Of a stretch of DNA of 12,784 nt, positions 1 through 8,198 are shown in pieces. Within the stretch, counting starts at the first letter, position 1. Each line of letters begins with the position of its first letter. The translations under genes and the position numbers were made by a program. Source of the DNA: an uncultured Intestinimonas sp. (GTDB taxonomy: Bacteria > Bacillota_A > Clostridia > Oscillospirales > Oscillospiraceae); NCBI GenBank assembly GCA_958435885.1, contig CAUBHZ010000019.1:1-12784 (forward strand). The letters are read 5' to 3'. The notes below the pieces were generated by a model. That model had not been told where the DNA came from and searched no databases. It was given only the letters and a program-made list of their open reading frames with translations.

Positions 1-763
1 CACCGCCGGGGAGTCCCAGGCGGCCTGTGCGCGCATGGTATACACCCTGGACAAGGAATGCTTCCGAGACTGCTGCCTAGTGGTGGAGAGCACCGTGGAG
101 CGCATGGACATCAAGCAGAGCTTCTTTGCAGAGGTGTCCGAGCTGGTGCCCGAGGAGGCCCTGCTGGCCACCAACACCTCCGGCCTGCACATCACGGAGA
201 TCGCCACGGCGTGCAAGCACCCCGAGCGCTTCATGGGCCAGCACTGGCTCAATCCCCCCCACCTGCTCCCCCTGTGCGAGATCATCGCCGGCGAGAAGAC
301 CAGCCCCGAGAACGTGCGGAAGATGCGGACGCTGGTGGAGGGTCTGGGCAAGCAGCCGGTGGTGGTGGCCGACATCAACGGCTTCATCATCAACCGCATC
401 CAGTTCGCCGTTCTGCGGGAGGCCCTGCACATCGTGGACATCGGCGCCGCCACCATCGAGGATGTGGACACCGTGCTCAAAGCCGGCATGGGTCTGCGCT
501 ACGCCGCCCTGGGGCCCTTCGGCGTGGCGGACTTCGGCGGTCTGGACACCTTCGACCACATCAACAGCTACCTCAACGCCGAGCTGGACGACTCCAAGGT
601 GGGCAACAAGCGTCTCCACGAGATGGTGGAGGCCGGCAAGCTGGGCGTGAAAAGCGGCGCGGGCTTTTACGACTACTCCGGAGACAAGGCCGAGGAGGCC
701 ATCCGGGAACGGGACCGGGTGTACATCGAGCTGGCCAAGGTCCTGTATTTCAATAAGAAATGA
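1..763 (+). CDS. 3-hydroxyacyl-CoA / hydroxyacid dehydrogenase, 5' end cut by window edge
   Basis: The reading frame is open from base 2, with no start needed inside the window, so this is the C-terminal 253 residues of a protein whose relatives are about 310-320 aa. The N-terminal Rossmann GxGxxG part lies outside. Visible family signatures are LVVEST, NTSGLHITEI, the catalytic-His segment GQHWLNPP, then GFIINR and the C-terminal helical domain ending GVKSGAGFYDY. Family members oxidise a 3-hydroxyl with NAD. The NPPHLLPL form, instead of the NPVPxM usual in butyryl-CoA pathway enzymes, resembles the branch that includes L-gulonate and L-carnitine dehydrogenases, so the substrate may be a free hydroxy acid rather than a CoA thioester; that is inference. 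The stop codon overlaps the ilvD ribosome site (GAGGTG), so the two are almost certainly co-transcribed. Confidence 0.88.
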   Translation, partial: TAGESQAACARMVYTLDKECFRDCCLVVESTVERMDIKQSFFAEVSELVPEEALLATNTSGLHITEIATACKHPERFMGQHWLNPPHLLPLCEIIAGEKTSPENVRKMRTLVEGLGKQPVVVADINGFIINRIQFAVLREALHIVDIGAATIEDVDTVLKAGMGLRYAALGPFGVADFGGLDTFDHINSYLNAELDDSKVGNKRLHEMVEAGKLGVKSGAGFYDYSGDKAEEAIRERDRVYIELAKVLYFNKK

Positions 764-772
764 GGTGCCGGC

Positions 773-2443
773 ATGAGAAGAAGTGACCTGATGAAGGCCG
801 GTGTGGAGCGCATCCCCCACCGGGCCCTGTTCCGGGCCCTGGGTCTGACCGACGAGGAGCTCTCCCGCCCCATCATCGGCGTGGTGAGCGCCAAGAATGA
901 GATCATCCCCGGCCACATGCACCTGGGCCAGATCGCAGAGGCCGTAAAGGCGGGCATCCGCATGGCGGGAGGCACCCCCGTCGAGTTTCCCGCCATCGGC
1001 GTGTGCGACGGCATCGCCATGAACCACGAGGGCATGTTCTACTCCCTGCCCAGCCGGGAGCACATCGCCGACTCCGTGGAGATCATGGCCAACGCCCACC
1101 CCTTTGACGGCCTGGTATTCATCCCCAACTGCGACAAGATCGTGCCCGGCATGCTCATGGCGGCCCTGCGGCTCAATATTCCCGCCATCTTCTGCAGCGG
1201 CGGGCCCATGCTGCCCGGCTACATTCACGGCCGGAAGGTGGCACTGACCGACGCCTTTGAAGCCCCCGGCGCCGTGCGTGCCGGTAAAATGAGCGGCAAA
1301 GAGGCTCAGGAGATCGTGGAGCACGCCTGCCCCGGCTGCGGCTCCTGTGCCGGCATGTTCACAGCCAATTCCATGAACTGCCTCACGGAGGTCCTGGGTC
1401 TGGGCCTGCCCGGCAACGGCACCATCCCCGCAGTGGAGAGCCAGCGGCTCCTGCTGGCCAAGCACGCGGGCATGAGGATCCTGGCCCTGGTACGCAACAA
1501 CGTCTGCCCCCGGGACATCGTGACGGAGAAAGCCATCCGAAACGGCCTGGCAGCCGACATGGCCCTGGGCTGCTCCACCAACACCATGCTCCACCTGCCC
1601 GCCATCGCCCATGAGGCGGGACTGTCCTTTGATCTGAACGGAGTCAACGCCGTGAGCGAGCGTGTCCCCCACCTGGTGAAGCTGAATCCCGCCGGCACCC
1701 ACTGCCTGGTGGATCTCAACAATGCCGGCGGCCTGAGCGCCGTCATGAAGCGCCTGGACAGCATGGGGCTTATCGACCCCACCGCCCGCACCGTGGACGG
1801 CACCTGGGCCGACCGCCTGGCCAAGGCAAGCATCCTGGACGAAGACGTGATCCGGGACCGCGCCCACGCCTATTCCCAGACCGGCGGTCTGGCGGTGCTG
1901 TACGGCAACCTGGCACCTGACGGTGCCGTAGTGAAGAAAGGTGCCGTTCTGCCCGAGATGATGGTGCACACCGGCCCCGCCAAGTGCTTCGACAGCGAGG
2001 AGGAGTGCTGCCAGGGCCTGTACACCGGCAAGGTGGTGCCCGGTGATGTGGTGGTCATCCGGTATGAGGGTCCCAAGGGCGGCCCCGGCATGCGGGAGAT
2101 GCTCTCCCCCACCGCCGCCCTGGCCGGCATGGGTCTGGACTCTGTCTGTGCCCTCATCACCGACGGCCGGTTCTCCGGCGTCAGCCGCGGCGCCTCCATC
2201 GGCCATGTCTCCCCCGAGGCCGCCGCCGGCGGCCTGCTGGCCTACGTGCAGGACGGGGACCCCATTGCCATTGACATCCCCAACCACTCCGTCCGCCTGC
2301 TGGTGTCCGACGAGGAGATCGAGGCCCGGAAGGCCCGGACCACCCCCCGGCCACCCAAACAGGTGAGCGGTTATCTGAAGCGCTACCGGGCCATGGTGAC
2401 CTCGGCCAACCGGGGCGCCATTCTGGACGAGGACCGCCTCTGA
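773..2443 (+). CDS. ilvD: Dihydroxy-acid dehydratase (IlvD/Edd family)
   Basis: This 556-aa protein has the usual family length. IlvD dehydrates 2,3-dihydroxy-isovalerate or -methylvalerate to the 2-oxoacid, the next-to-last step of branched-chain amino acid synthesis, using an Fe-S cluster and Mg. Visible features are [11 protein letters not shown] (about 78-88), [10 protein letters not shown] (119-128, cluster Cys and Mg-binding Asp/Lys), [18 protein letters not shown] (185-202, cluster Cys) and DGRFSG with GHVSPEA near the C-terminus (active-site Ser). Segment IIPGHMHL (44-51) is like the E. coli oxygen-sensitive 4Fe-4S enzyme and lacks the PCN cysteine of 2Fe-2S types. The start at 773 follows GAGGTG by a suitable distance. 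The neighbours are not ilvBNC or leu genes but a hydroxyacid dehydrogenase and an oxoacid:ferredoxin oxidoreductase, so a catabolic role or a sugar-acid-like substrate remains possible. Confidence 0.93.
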   Translation: MRRSDLMKAGVERIPHRALFRALGLTDEELSRPIIGVVSAKNEIIPGHMHLGQIAEAVKAGIRMAGGTPVEFPAIGVCDGIAMNHEGMFYSLPSREHIADSVEIMANAHPFDGLVFIPNCDKIVPGMLMAALRLNIPAIFCSGGPMLPGYIHGRKVALTDAFEAPGAVRAGKMSGKEAQEIVEHACPGCGSCAGMFTANSMNCLTEVLGLGLPGNGTIPAVESQRLLLAKHAGMRILALVRNNVCPRDIVTEKAIRNGLAADMALGCSTNTMLHLPAIAHEAGLSFDLNGVNAVSERVPHLVKLNPAGTHCLVDLNNAGGLSAVMKRLDSMGLIDPTARTVDGTWADRLAKASILDEDVIRDRAHAYSQTGGLAVLYGNLAPDGAVVKKGAVLPEMMVHTGPAKCFDSEEECCQGLYTGKVVPGDVVVIRYEGPKGGPGMREMLSPTAALAGMGLDSVCALITDGRFSGVSRGASIGHVSPEAAAGGLLAYVQDGDPIAIDIPNHSVRLLVSDEEIEARKARTTPRPPKQVSGYLKRYRAMVTSANRGAILDEDRL

Positions 2444-2489
2444 GCGATCCCCCCGGCGAACATATATATTGGAACAAGGAGGATCAAGC

Positions 2490-3068
2490 ATGAACGACAT
2501 CGTAGAGATCCGCTGGCACGGACGCGGCGGCCAGGGCGCCAAGACCGCCTCCCTGCTGCTGGCGGACGCCGCGTTCAACACCGGCAAGTATGTCCAGGGC
2601 TTCCCGGAGTACGGCCCGGAGCGGATGGGTGCCCCCATCACCGCCTACAACCGCATCAGCACCACCCGCAGCACCGTCCACTCCAACATCTACTTCCCCG
2701 ACTATGTGGTGGTGGTGGATGAGACCCTGCTCTCCGCCGTAGACGTCACCGCCGGCCTCAAAAAGGAGGGCGCCATCGTCATCAACTCCAGCAAGGAACC
2801 CTCTGAGCTGCGCCCTCTGCTCAAGGGCTATGAGGGCCGGGTGTGCACCATTGACGCCGGCAGGATCTCCGAGGAGGAGCTGGGCCGCAACTTCCCCAAC
2901 ACCCCCATGCTGGCCGCCATCGTAAAGGTCTCCGGCGTGGTGGAGCCCGAAGCGTTCGTCAAGGATATGGAGGCGTCCTTCCGCCACAAATTCGCCTCCA
3001 AGCCCCAGGTCATCGAGGGCAACATGCGGGCCCTGAAGCGTTCTATGGAGGAGGTAAGGATCGGATGA
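2490..3068 (+). CDS. porG: 2-oxoacid:ferredoxin oxidoreductase, gamma subunit
   Basis: A 192-aa protein with the gamma-subunit fold signatures HGRGGQGAKTA (10-20) and FPEYGPERMGAP (38-49). In four-subunit pyruvate or 2-ketoisovalerate:ferredoxin oxidoreductases this subunit helps bind CoA and completes the complex. An in-frame ATG lies 21 nt upstream, but the chosen start at 2490 follows an AAGGAGGA site with proper spacing and begins directly at the conserved IVEIRWHGRGG segment. Its last codons overlap the delta-subunit start (ATGA at 3065-3068), which indicates translational coupling. The gap before it (2444-2489) holds only the ribosome site. Substrate choice among pyruvate, 2-ketoisovalerate and other 2-oxoacids cannot be read from this subunit, so the por symbol is by family only. 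Confidence 0.93.
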   Translation: MNDIVEIRWHGRGGQGAKTASLLLADAAFNTGKYVQGFPEYGPERMGAPITAYNRISTTRSTVHSNIYFPDYVVVVDETLLSAVDVTAGLKKEGAIVINSSKEPSELRPLLKGYEGRVCTIDAGRISEEELGRNFPNTPMLAAIVKVSGVVEPEAFVKDMEASFRHKFASKPQVIEGNMRALKRSMEEVRIG

Positions 3069-3373
3069 GTCATCTGGCAAAAGATATGACGCCCGGCGTC
3101 ACCTGGAAGGAAATCACCCCCGGCTGCAACATTTTCGAGGGCGCCACCTCCGTGACGGTGGAGACCGGCGACTGGCGCACCATGAAGCCTGTCATCGACT
3201 GGGACAAGTGCAGGCAGTGCCTGCTGTGCGCTCCCGTATGCCCCGACATGTCCATCCCCGTGGATAGCGAGGGCAAGCGGGGCAACTTCAACTATTTCTT
3301 CTGCAAGGGCTGCGGCATCTGCGCGAACGCCTGCCCCTTCGGAGCCATCACTATGGTCAGGGACGAGAAATAA
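3065..3373 (+). CDS. porD: 2-oxoacid:ferredoxin oxidoreductase, delta subunit (2x 4Fe-4S)
   Basis: A 102-aa ferredoxin-like subunit with two complete CxxCxxCxxxCP motifs, Cys49/52/55/59 (CRQCLLCAPVCP) and Cys80/83/86/90 (CKGCGICANACP), so it should carry two 4Fe-4S clusters. In the family it relays electrons from the TPP-containing beta subunit to external ferredoxin. The N-terminal 45 residues (including a TPGVTWKEITPGCNIFEGAT stretch) precede the ferredoxin fold, as is usual for delta subunits. The start overlaps the gamma stop, and a GGAGGAGG-like site lies inside the end of the gamma gene. Its own TAA stop sits directly in the TAAGGAGGGG ribosome site of the alpha gene. Confidence 0.95.
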   Translation: MSHLAKDMTPGVTWKEITPGCNIFEGATSVTVETGDWRTMKPVIDWDKCRQCLLCAPVCPDMSIPVDSEGKRGNFNYFFCKGCGICANACPFGAITMVRDEK

Positions 3374-3386
3374 GGAGGGGATCACG

Positions 3387-4565
3387 ATGGGAATCAGAGA
3401 AAGACTTTCCGGCAATGAGGCCATTGCCTACGCCATGAAGCAGATCAACCCCGACGTGATGGGCGCCTTCCCCATTACGCCCTCCACCGAGATCCCCCAG
3501 TACTTTTCCACCTACGTGGACAACGGTGAGGTGGACACCGAGTTCATCGCGGTGGAGAGCGAGCACTCCGCCATGTCCACCTGCATCGGCGCCCAGGCCG
3601 CCGGCTGCCGGGCCATCTCGGCCACCTCCTCCTGCGGCCTGTGCTACATGACCGAGATGCTGTACGTGGCCGCCTCCGACCGCCTGCCCATCACCCTGGC
3701 GGTCTCCTGCCGTGCCCTCAGCGGCCCCATCAACATCAACAACGACCACTCCGACGCCATGGGCGTCCGGGACGCCGGCTGGCTGATGCTCTTTGCCGAA
3801 ACCAACCAGGAGGCCTATGACAACTATCTCCAGGCCATGCGCATCGGCGAGGCGGTGGGGCTGCCCATCATGATCTGTCAGGACGGCTTCATCACCTCCC
3901 ACGCCATCGAAAACATCGAGCTGGTGGAGACGGAGAAGGTCAGGGCGTTTGTGGGCGAGTACCGGCCCCGGCACTACCTGCTCAACAAGGATGAGCCTAT
4001 GGCCGTGGGCGCCTACGCCACCCCTGTCTACTACATGGAGGCCAAGCGCCAGCAGGCCCAGGCCATGATGGACGCCAAGGAGGTCATCCGCAAGGTGGGC
4101 GCCGAATTCGGCGCCATGACCGGCCGCAGCTACGGTCTCATCGAGACATATGAAATGGAGGACGCCGAGACCGCCCTCATCATGATCGGCTCCTCCGCCG
4201 GCACCGCCAAGGAGGCCATCCGGGGCCTGCGGGCCCGGGGCAAGAAAGTGGGGCTCATCAAGATCCGCTCCTTCCGGCCCTTCCCCGCCGAGGAGATCGC
4301 ACAGGCGCTCAAGGGCGTGAAGGCCTTTGCCGCCATGGACAAGGATGACAGCTTCAACGCCCACTGCGGCCCCATCTACGCCGAGACGGCCGCCGCGCTG
4401 TACGCCGCCGGCATCCACGCCCCCAAGGGGATCAACTACATCTACGGCCTGGGCGGCCGCGATGTGCGGGTGGAGAGCATCGAGCGCGTGTTCGCGGAGC
4501 TGGAGCGGGTGGCCGCCACCGGCGAGACCGGAGAGACCTACCGCTATCTGGATGTGCGGGAATAA
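3387..4565 (+). CDS. porA: 2-oxoacid:ferredoxin oxidoreductase, alpha subunit
   Basis: This 392-aa protein matches the length and order of PorA/VorA: GNEAIAYAMKQINPD (9-23), the PITPSTEIPQ motif (29-38), ESEHSAMSTCIGA (57-69), ATSSCGLCYMTE, then DHSDAMGVRDAGW and the C-terminal domain with KVGLIKIRSFRPFPAEEI. The alpha subunit forms the pyrimidine side of the TPP site together with beta, binding the 2-oxoacid before decarboxylation and transfer to CoA. The ribosome site overlaps the delta stop, and the alpha stop overlaps the beta ribosome site (TAAGGAGG), so subunit stoichiometry is probably kept by coupled translation. The four-subunit form is notable because many clostridia rely on the fused single-chain pyruvate enzyme; this copy may be an additional, substrate-specific enzyme (inference). 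Confidence 0.95.
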   Translation: MGIRERLSGNEAIAYAMKQINPDVMGAFPITPSTEIPQYFSTYVDNGEVDTEFIAVESEHSAMSTCIGAQAAGCRAISATSSCGLCYMTEMLYVAASDRLPITLAVSCRALSGPININNDHSDAMGVRDAGWLMLFAETNQEAYDNYLQAMRIGEAVGLPIMICQDGFITSHAIENIELVETEKVRAFVGEYRPRHYLLNKDEPMAVGAYATPVYYMEAKRQQAQAMMDAKEVIRKVGAEFGAMTGRSYGLIETYEMEDAETALIMIGSSAGTAKEAIRGLRARGKKVGLIKIRSFRPFPAEEIAQALKGVKAFAAMDKDDSFNAHCGPIYAETAAALYAAGIHAPKGINYIYGLGGRDVRVESIERVFAELERVAATGETGETYRYLDVRE

Positions 4566-4580
4566 GGAGGGAGAACCGTC

Positions 4581-5513
4581 ATGAGCTACAATCTGAAGGA
4601 AAACATCATGAGGGAGGACCGCCTGGTGGGCGGTCACAGAATGTGTGCCGGCTGCGGCTCTCCCATTGCGGTGCGGACGGTGCTGCGGGCCCTGGACCCC
4701 GGCGACCACGCCGTGGTCTGCTCCGCCACCAGCTGTCTGGAGGTCTCCACCTTCATGTACCCCTACACCTCCTGGAAGGACAGTTTTATCCACAACGCCT
4801 TTGAAAATGCCGCCGCCACCATCTCCGGCGTGGAGACCGCCTACAACGCGCTGAAAAAGCGGGGCAAGATCGATGAGACCTGGAAGTTCATCGCCTTCGG
4901 CGGCGATGGCGGCACCTACGACATCGGCTTTCAGTCCCTCTCGGGCGCCATGGAGCGTGGGCACGACATGGTGTATGTGTGCTACGACAACGAGGCCTAC
5001 ATGAACACCGGCATCCAGCGCTCCTCCTCCACCCCCCACTTCGCCGACACCACCACTACCCCCGCCGGCACGGTGGTGCCCGGCAAGATGCAGCAGAAGA
5101 AAAACCTCACCAAGATCATGGTGGCCCACAACGTCCCCTATGTGGCCCAGACCACCTTCATCGGCAACTTCAGCGATCTCTCCGAAAAGGCCCGCAAGGC
5201 CATCTACACCCCGGGGGCCGCCTTCCTGAACGTGATGGCGCCCTGTCCCCGGGGCTGGCGCTACCCCTCTGAAAAGCTGATGGAGGTCACAAAAATGGCC
5301 GTGGAGACCTGCGTGTGGCCTCTCTATGAGGTGGTGGAGGGCAAGTACATCCTCAACTATCGGCCCAAGGAGAAAAAGCCCGTCACCGAGTATCTGAAGA
5401 TGCAGGGCCGTTTTGCCCACATGTTCAAGCCCGGCAACGAGTGGATGCTGGAGGCCGCCCAGAAGGAAGTGGACCGCAACTGGGAGGAATTGCTCACCCT
5501 CTGCGCCCTCTGA
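4581..5513 (+). CDS. porB: 2-oxoacid:ferredoxin oxidoreductase, beta subunit (TPP)
   Basis: A 310-aa beta subunit that carries the TPP diphosphate site and the proximal 4Fe-4S cluster. The TPP/Mg motif is GGDGGTYDIGFQSLSGAM followed by YDNEAYMNTGIQRS (135-148). Candidate cluster ligands are Cys22 and Cys25 (MCAGCG), Cys52 (SCLEVST) and Cys222 (APCPRGW). The C-terminal tail of about 50 residues (YILNYRPKEKKPV onward) also fits PorB. It is the last gene of the operon; 88 nt downstream a strong hairpin terminator follows. With alpha, gamma and delta the complex would convert a 2-oxoacid plus CoA to acyl-CoA, CO2 and two reduced ferredoxins in the cytoplasm. Pyruvate versus branched-chain oxoacid specificity is unresolved; the ilvD neighbour mildly favours branched or unusual 2-oxoacids. 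Confidence 0.95.
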   Translation: MSYNLKENIMREDRLVGGHRMCAGCGSPIAVRTVLRALDPGDHAVVCSATSCLEVSTFMYPYTSWKDSFIHNAFENAAATISGVETAYNALKKRGKIDETWKFIAFGGDGGTYDIGFQSLSGAMERGHDMVYVCYDNEAYMNTGIQRSSSTPHFADTTTTPAGTVVPGKMQQKKNLTKIMVAHNVPYVAQTTFIGNFSDLSEKARKAIYTPGAAFLNVMAPCPRGWRYPSEKLMEVTKMAVETCVWPLYEVVEGKYILNYRPKEKKPVTEYLKMQGRFAHMFKPGNEWMLEAAQKEVDRNWEELLTLCAL

Positions 5514-5600
5514 GCCGTCCGGCGATCCGCGCTGTCTCATGAAAGGACCATAGGGCACACATTCCTTCAGAACAGCCGTTGATCGTGTGTTCCGAATATG

Positions 5601-5648
5601 AAAAAGCAGGGCTCCGCACCACCTAGTGGGTGCGGAGCCCTGCTTTTT
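5601..5648. terminator. Bidirectional intrinsic terminator between converging operons
   Basis: A perfect 20-bp inverted repeat, 5601-5620 against 5629-5648, with a short loop (5621-5628). The core is GC-rich (GCAGGGCTCCGCACC) and flanked by AAAAA on the left and TTTTT on the right, so a U-tract follows the hairpin on either strand. It lies between the porB stop (5513) and the stop of the minus-strand oxidoreductase (5666) and can end both transcripts. Nothing else was recognised in 5514-5600. Confidence 0.93.
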
Positions 5649-5665
5649 GCGCGGTATGAAATCAT

Positions 5666-6643
5666 TTAGTCCGCCCAGCGGGCATTTTTGAAGATCGCCC
5701 GGCCCACGCCGATGAGGTCGGCGCAGCCCTCCTCCAGAAGGGCCTCCGCCTGAGCCGGCGTTGTGACCCCTCCCGTCAGAAGGACGGGGATATGGACGGC
5801 CCCCTTCACAGGGACGGACAGATCACGGAAGTACCCGGGCTCCCCGTGCCCGGGCCGGACAAAGCCGTTCATGCCGCCGGTGAGATGGAGCAGATCCACG
5901 CCGCTGTGCTCCAGCAGCCGGCAGGCCGCCACACAGTCCTCAACGGTGCTTCCTCCGGCCTCATAGTCACAGCCGCCCAGCCGCAGGGCAATGGGAAAGT
6001 CCTCCCCCACAGCCTGCCGCACCGCCAGGATGACCTCCCGATGAAATCGGACGCGGTTCTCCACCGTCTGAGGCCCATACCCGTCGGTCCTCCGGTTGGC
6101 CAGCGGAGAGAAAAACTGATTGAGGAGATAGCCGTGGGCGGAGTGGAGTTCGACCCCGTCAAAGCCAGCTCTTTTCGCCCGAAGGGCGGCCTGAGCAAAC
6201 CACTCCGTGACCTGATGGATCTGCTCAACGGTCATCTCCGCAGGCAGCTCCTCCCGCTGCTTGGGGTGGCAGACCGGGCTGGGCCCTACGGGAGGCTGCC
6301 CGGTGATCCTTGACTGAGCCGCCGAGCCCGCATGGCTGAGCTGGGCAAAGATCTTGACACCCTCCCTGTGGATACTGTCGGTCAGGCGCTGAAAAGAGGA
6401 GATCACATCGTCGGAGGCCATGGAGGTCTGACCGGGATGGGCCTTCCCCTGAAGGTGGATATAGCTGTGTTCCGTGATGATCAGGCCGATTTTGCTGTGT
6501 TTGGCCCTTTCCTGATAGTAACTGCACACTTCGTCAGTCACATGGCCGCTCTCGTCCGCCTTGGCAGTAGCCATGGGCGGCATCACCAGGCGGTTCGGCA
6601 GGTTCAGATTTTTGATGGCGATCGGATCAGACAGGTGTGTCAT
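5666..6643 (-). CDS. Old yellow enzyme family NAD(P)H:flavin oxidoreductase
   Basis: A 325-aa single-domain TIM-barrel FMN enzyme. Visible are the N-terminal NRLVMPPMATAKAD segment, FAQLSHAG (99-106), the substrate-binding His pair in HSAHGYLLNQFFSPLANRR (His167/His170), and the C-terminal FMN phosphate region LLTGGVTTP with LIGVGRAIF. Members reduce activated C=C bonds of enones, quinones or nitro compounds. It lacks the C-terminal 4Fe-4S and NAD-binding domains of 2,4-dienoyl-CoA reductase and BaiCD-type enzymes, so it is the short, YqjM-like size class. Its start lies 23 nt after the MATE stop, with GGAGGA upstream, so it is the second gene of the pump operon. Joint control with an efflux pump suggests detoxification of an electrophile (inference). 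Exact substrate unknown. Confidence 0.93.
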   Translation of the reverse strand: MTHLSDPIAIKNLNLPNRLVMPPMATAKADESGHVTDEVCSYYQERAKHSKIGLIITEHSYIHLQGKAHPGQTSMASDDVISSFQRLTDSIHREGVKIFAQLSHAGSAAQSRITGQPPVGPSPVCHPKQREELPAEMTVEQIHQVTEWFAQAALRAKRAGFDGVELHSAHGYLLNQFFSPLANRRTDGYGPQTVENRVRFHREVILAVRQAVGEDFPIALRLGGCDYEAGGSTVEDCVAACRLLEHSGVDLLHLTGGMNGFVRPGHGEPGYFRDLSVPVKGAVHIPVLLTGGVTTPAQAEALLEEGCADLIGVGRAIFKNARWAD

Positions 6644-6666
6644 AGGAAATTTCCTCCATTAGAGAA

Positions 6667-8040
6667 TTACGTTGTTGTCTGGGTGCTGCGGCTGGTTTTC
6701 CTCCACTCCGCCAGGCCAAAGGACAGCGCCAGTACAAAGGCGCAGGCATCGCCCACCGGCCCGGCCCACAGAGCCCCTTCCACACCCAGAAAGCGGGGCA
6801 GGATCAGCAGGGCGGGCAGCAAAAAGAGGACCTGACGGGACAGGGAGATCAAAGTGGCCTGGACAGGCTTCCCCACCGCCTGAAAGAAGGTGCCCGTGCA
6901 CAGCTGGAATCCGTTCAGGACGATCAGCAGCAGAAAGATCTTCAGACTCTTGACCGCAAACTCCCGGTACAGCGCCGACTCGGAGCCAAAGATGCTGACG
7001 ATCCTGTCCGGAAACAGCTGGAACAGGACGGTCCCCAGCCCCATGACCAGGGTGGAACAGAGGATGGCCAGGAGATAGGTCTTTCGGGCCCGGTCCGTTC
7101 TTCCGGCTCCATAATTGTACCCGATGATGGGCTGGGAGCCCACAGAGATGCCGATGACCACGCCGGTAATAATCTGATTGACCTTCATGGTGATGCCCAG
7201 GGTGGTCATGGGGATCTCGGCGCCGTACTTGGAAGCCGCGCCGTATTTGACCAACACATTGTTCATCACAGTGATGACAATGGTGGCTGCCAGCTGGAGA
7301 AAAAAGCTGGAAATCCCGAGGCCGCACACCCTCCCGCACAGTTTCCACTGCGGGCGCAGGCAGTCGGGCGTCAGGCTGATACACCGGAACTTTCTCAGAT
7401 ACAGCACAGTCAGCACGCAGGAGACGACCTGCCCCAGAACCGTTGCGATGGCAGCCCCTCTTACCCCCATGTGGAAGGCAAAGATAAAGAGAGGGTCCAG
7501 GATGGTATTCAAAATGGCTCCGCTCAGCGTGGACAGCATGGCGTAGACGGGACTTCCGTCGGCCCGCACAATGGAGTTGAACCCCATGCTGAACATATAA
7601 AATGGGAACCCCAGCACAATGATGTATCCGTACTCCAGGGCGTAGGGCATGGTGGCATCGGTGGCGCCGAACAGAACACACAGCGGTTTCAGGCACGCCA
7701 GAGACAGCGCGGTCAGCAGAATACTGACCCCCACCGTCAGGGTAATGGCATTGCCGACGCCCTGCGCGGCTCCCCGTCGGTTCTCCTGCCCCAGGCACAG
7801 GCTGAAATAGGCGGTGGTGCCGTCTCCGACCATCAGTCCCAGGGCCAGAGCGATGACCGTGAGGGGCAGGATCACGTTGGTGGCTCCGTTTCCCAGGTAG
7901 CCCACGCCACGGCCAATGAAAATCTGATCTACAATATTATATAAGGTACTGACCACCATGGAAATGATGCTGGGCACGGCAAAGGTGCCCAGCAGCTTTC
8001 CCACCGGCTCATACCCCAGGGGATTTGTTTCCGCCTGCAT
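6667..8040 (-). CDS. MATE family efflux transporter
   Basis: A protein of 457 aa with about twelve hydrophobic segments, the standard length of MATE cation/drug antiporters. Typical traits are the N-terminal PVGKLLGTFAVPSIISMVVS helix, STLYNIVDQIFIG, the GDGTTAYFSLCLG segment, the ILNTILDPLFIF helix, and the second-half equivalent GSQPIIGYNYGA, which fit the MepA/NorM-like group. It would export organic cations or drugs with Na+ or H+ exchange. The reading frame could begin at 8103, but that ATG lies inside the -10 element of the mapped promoter, so the start at 8040 (MQAETNPLGYE), preceded by AAGGGAG, is preferred. It is followed by the oxidoreductase in the same operon and preceded by merR on the same strand. 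Confidence 0.93.
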   Translation of the reverse strand: MQAETNPLGYEPVGKLLGTFAVPSIISMVVSTLYNIVDQIFIGRGVGYLGNGATNVILPLTVIALALGLMVGDGTTAYFSLCLGQENRRGAAQGVGNAITLTVGVSILLTALSLACLKPLCVLFGATDATMPYALEYGYIIVLGFPFYMFSMGFNSIVRADGSPVYAMLSTLSGAILNTILDPLFIFAFHMGVRGAAIATVLGQVVSCVLTVLYLRKFRCISLTPDCLRPQWKLCGRVCGLGISSFFLQLAATIVITVMNNVLVKYGAASKYGAEIPMTTLGITMKVNQIITGVVIGISVGSQPIIGYNYGAGRTDRARKTYLLAILCSTLVMGLGTVLFQLFPDRIVSIFGSESALYREFAVKSLKIFLLLIVLNGFQLCTGTFFQAVGKPVQATLISLSRQVLFLLPALLILPRFLGVEGALWAGPVGDACAFVLALSFGLAEWRKTSRSTQTTT

Positions 8041-8098
8041 GAGAGTTCTCTCCCTTCCTCTTCTGACTTTCATCCACGGGAGATCCCCGCAATGGAAT

Positions 8099-8129
8099 AT
8101 CATAAACTTTCCTATAATGGGAAGGTCAA
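8099..8129 (-). promoter_or_regulatory. MerR-type promoter/operator of the MATE-oxidoreductase operon
   Basis: On the minus strand TTGACC (8124-8129) and TATGAT (8099-8104) are separated by exactly 19 nt instead of 17. The spacer holds the dyad TTCCCATTATAGGAA. A 19-nt spacer filled by a dyad is the known hallmark of promoters activated by MerR-family proteins through DNA distortion. A near copy lies at 9001-9031, next to the MerR-family gene. The predicted transcript start, near 8092, leaves a leader of about 50 nt before the MATE start. Confidence 0.85.
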
Positions 8130-8198
8130 GAGAAATTTTATGTTTCCGTCAAACAGGCAAAGGGGACGCCGGAAAGGATGCCTGATCCCCTCCCCCGT

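Noticed and set aside
77..2641. 854-aa minus-strand open frame opposite the dehydrogenase and ilvD genes
   Set aside because: It mirrors two recognisable plus-strand genes, shows no domain, has His/Gly/Val-rich composition typical of antisense of GC-rich code, and lacks a sensible ribosome site.
3357..5558. 733-aa minus-strand open frame opposite porA and porB
   Set aside because: Shadow of two complete, motif-rich genes in GC-rich DNA; no recognisable domain.
8041..8103. Upstream ATG at 8103 as the MATE start
   Set aside because: It lies inside the -10 hexamer of the promoter; the added residues are charged and not part of the family.
8130..8198. Possible terminator after merR on the minus strand
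   Set aside because: Only a weak GGGGA/TCCCC pairing without a proper T-tract; not convincing.
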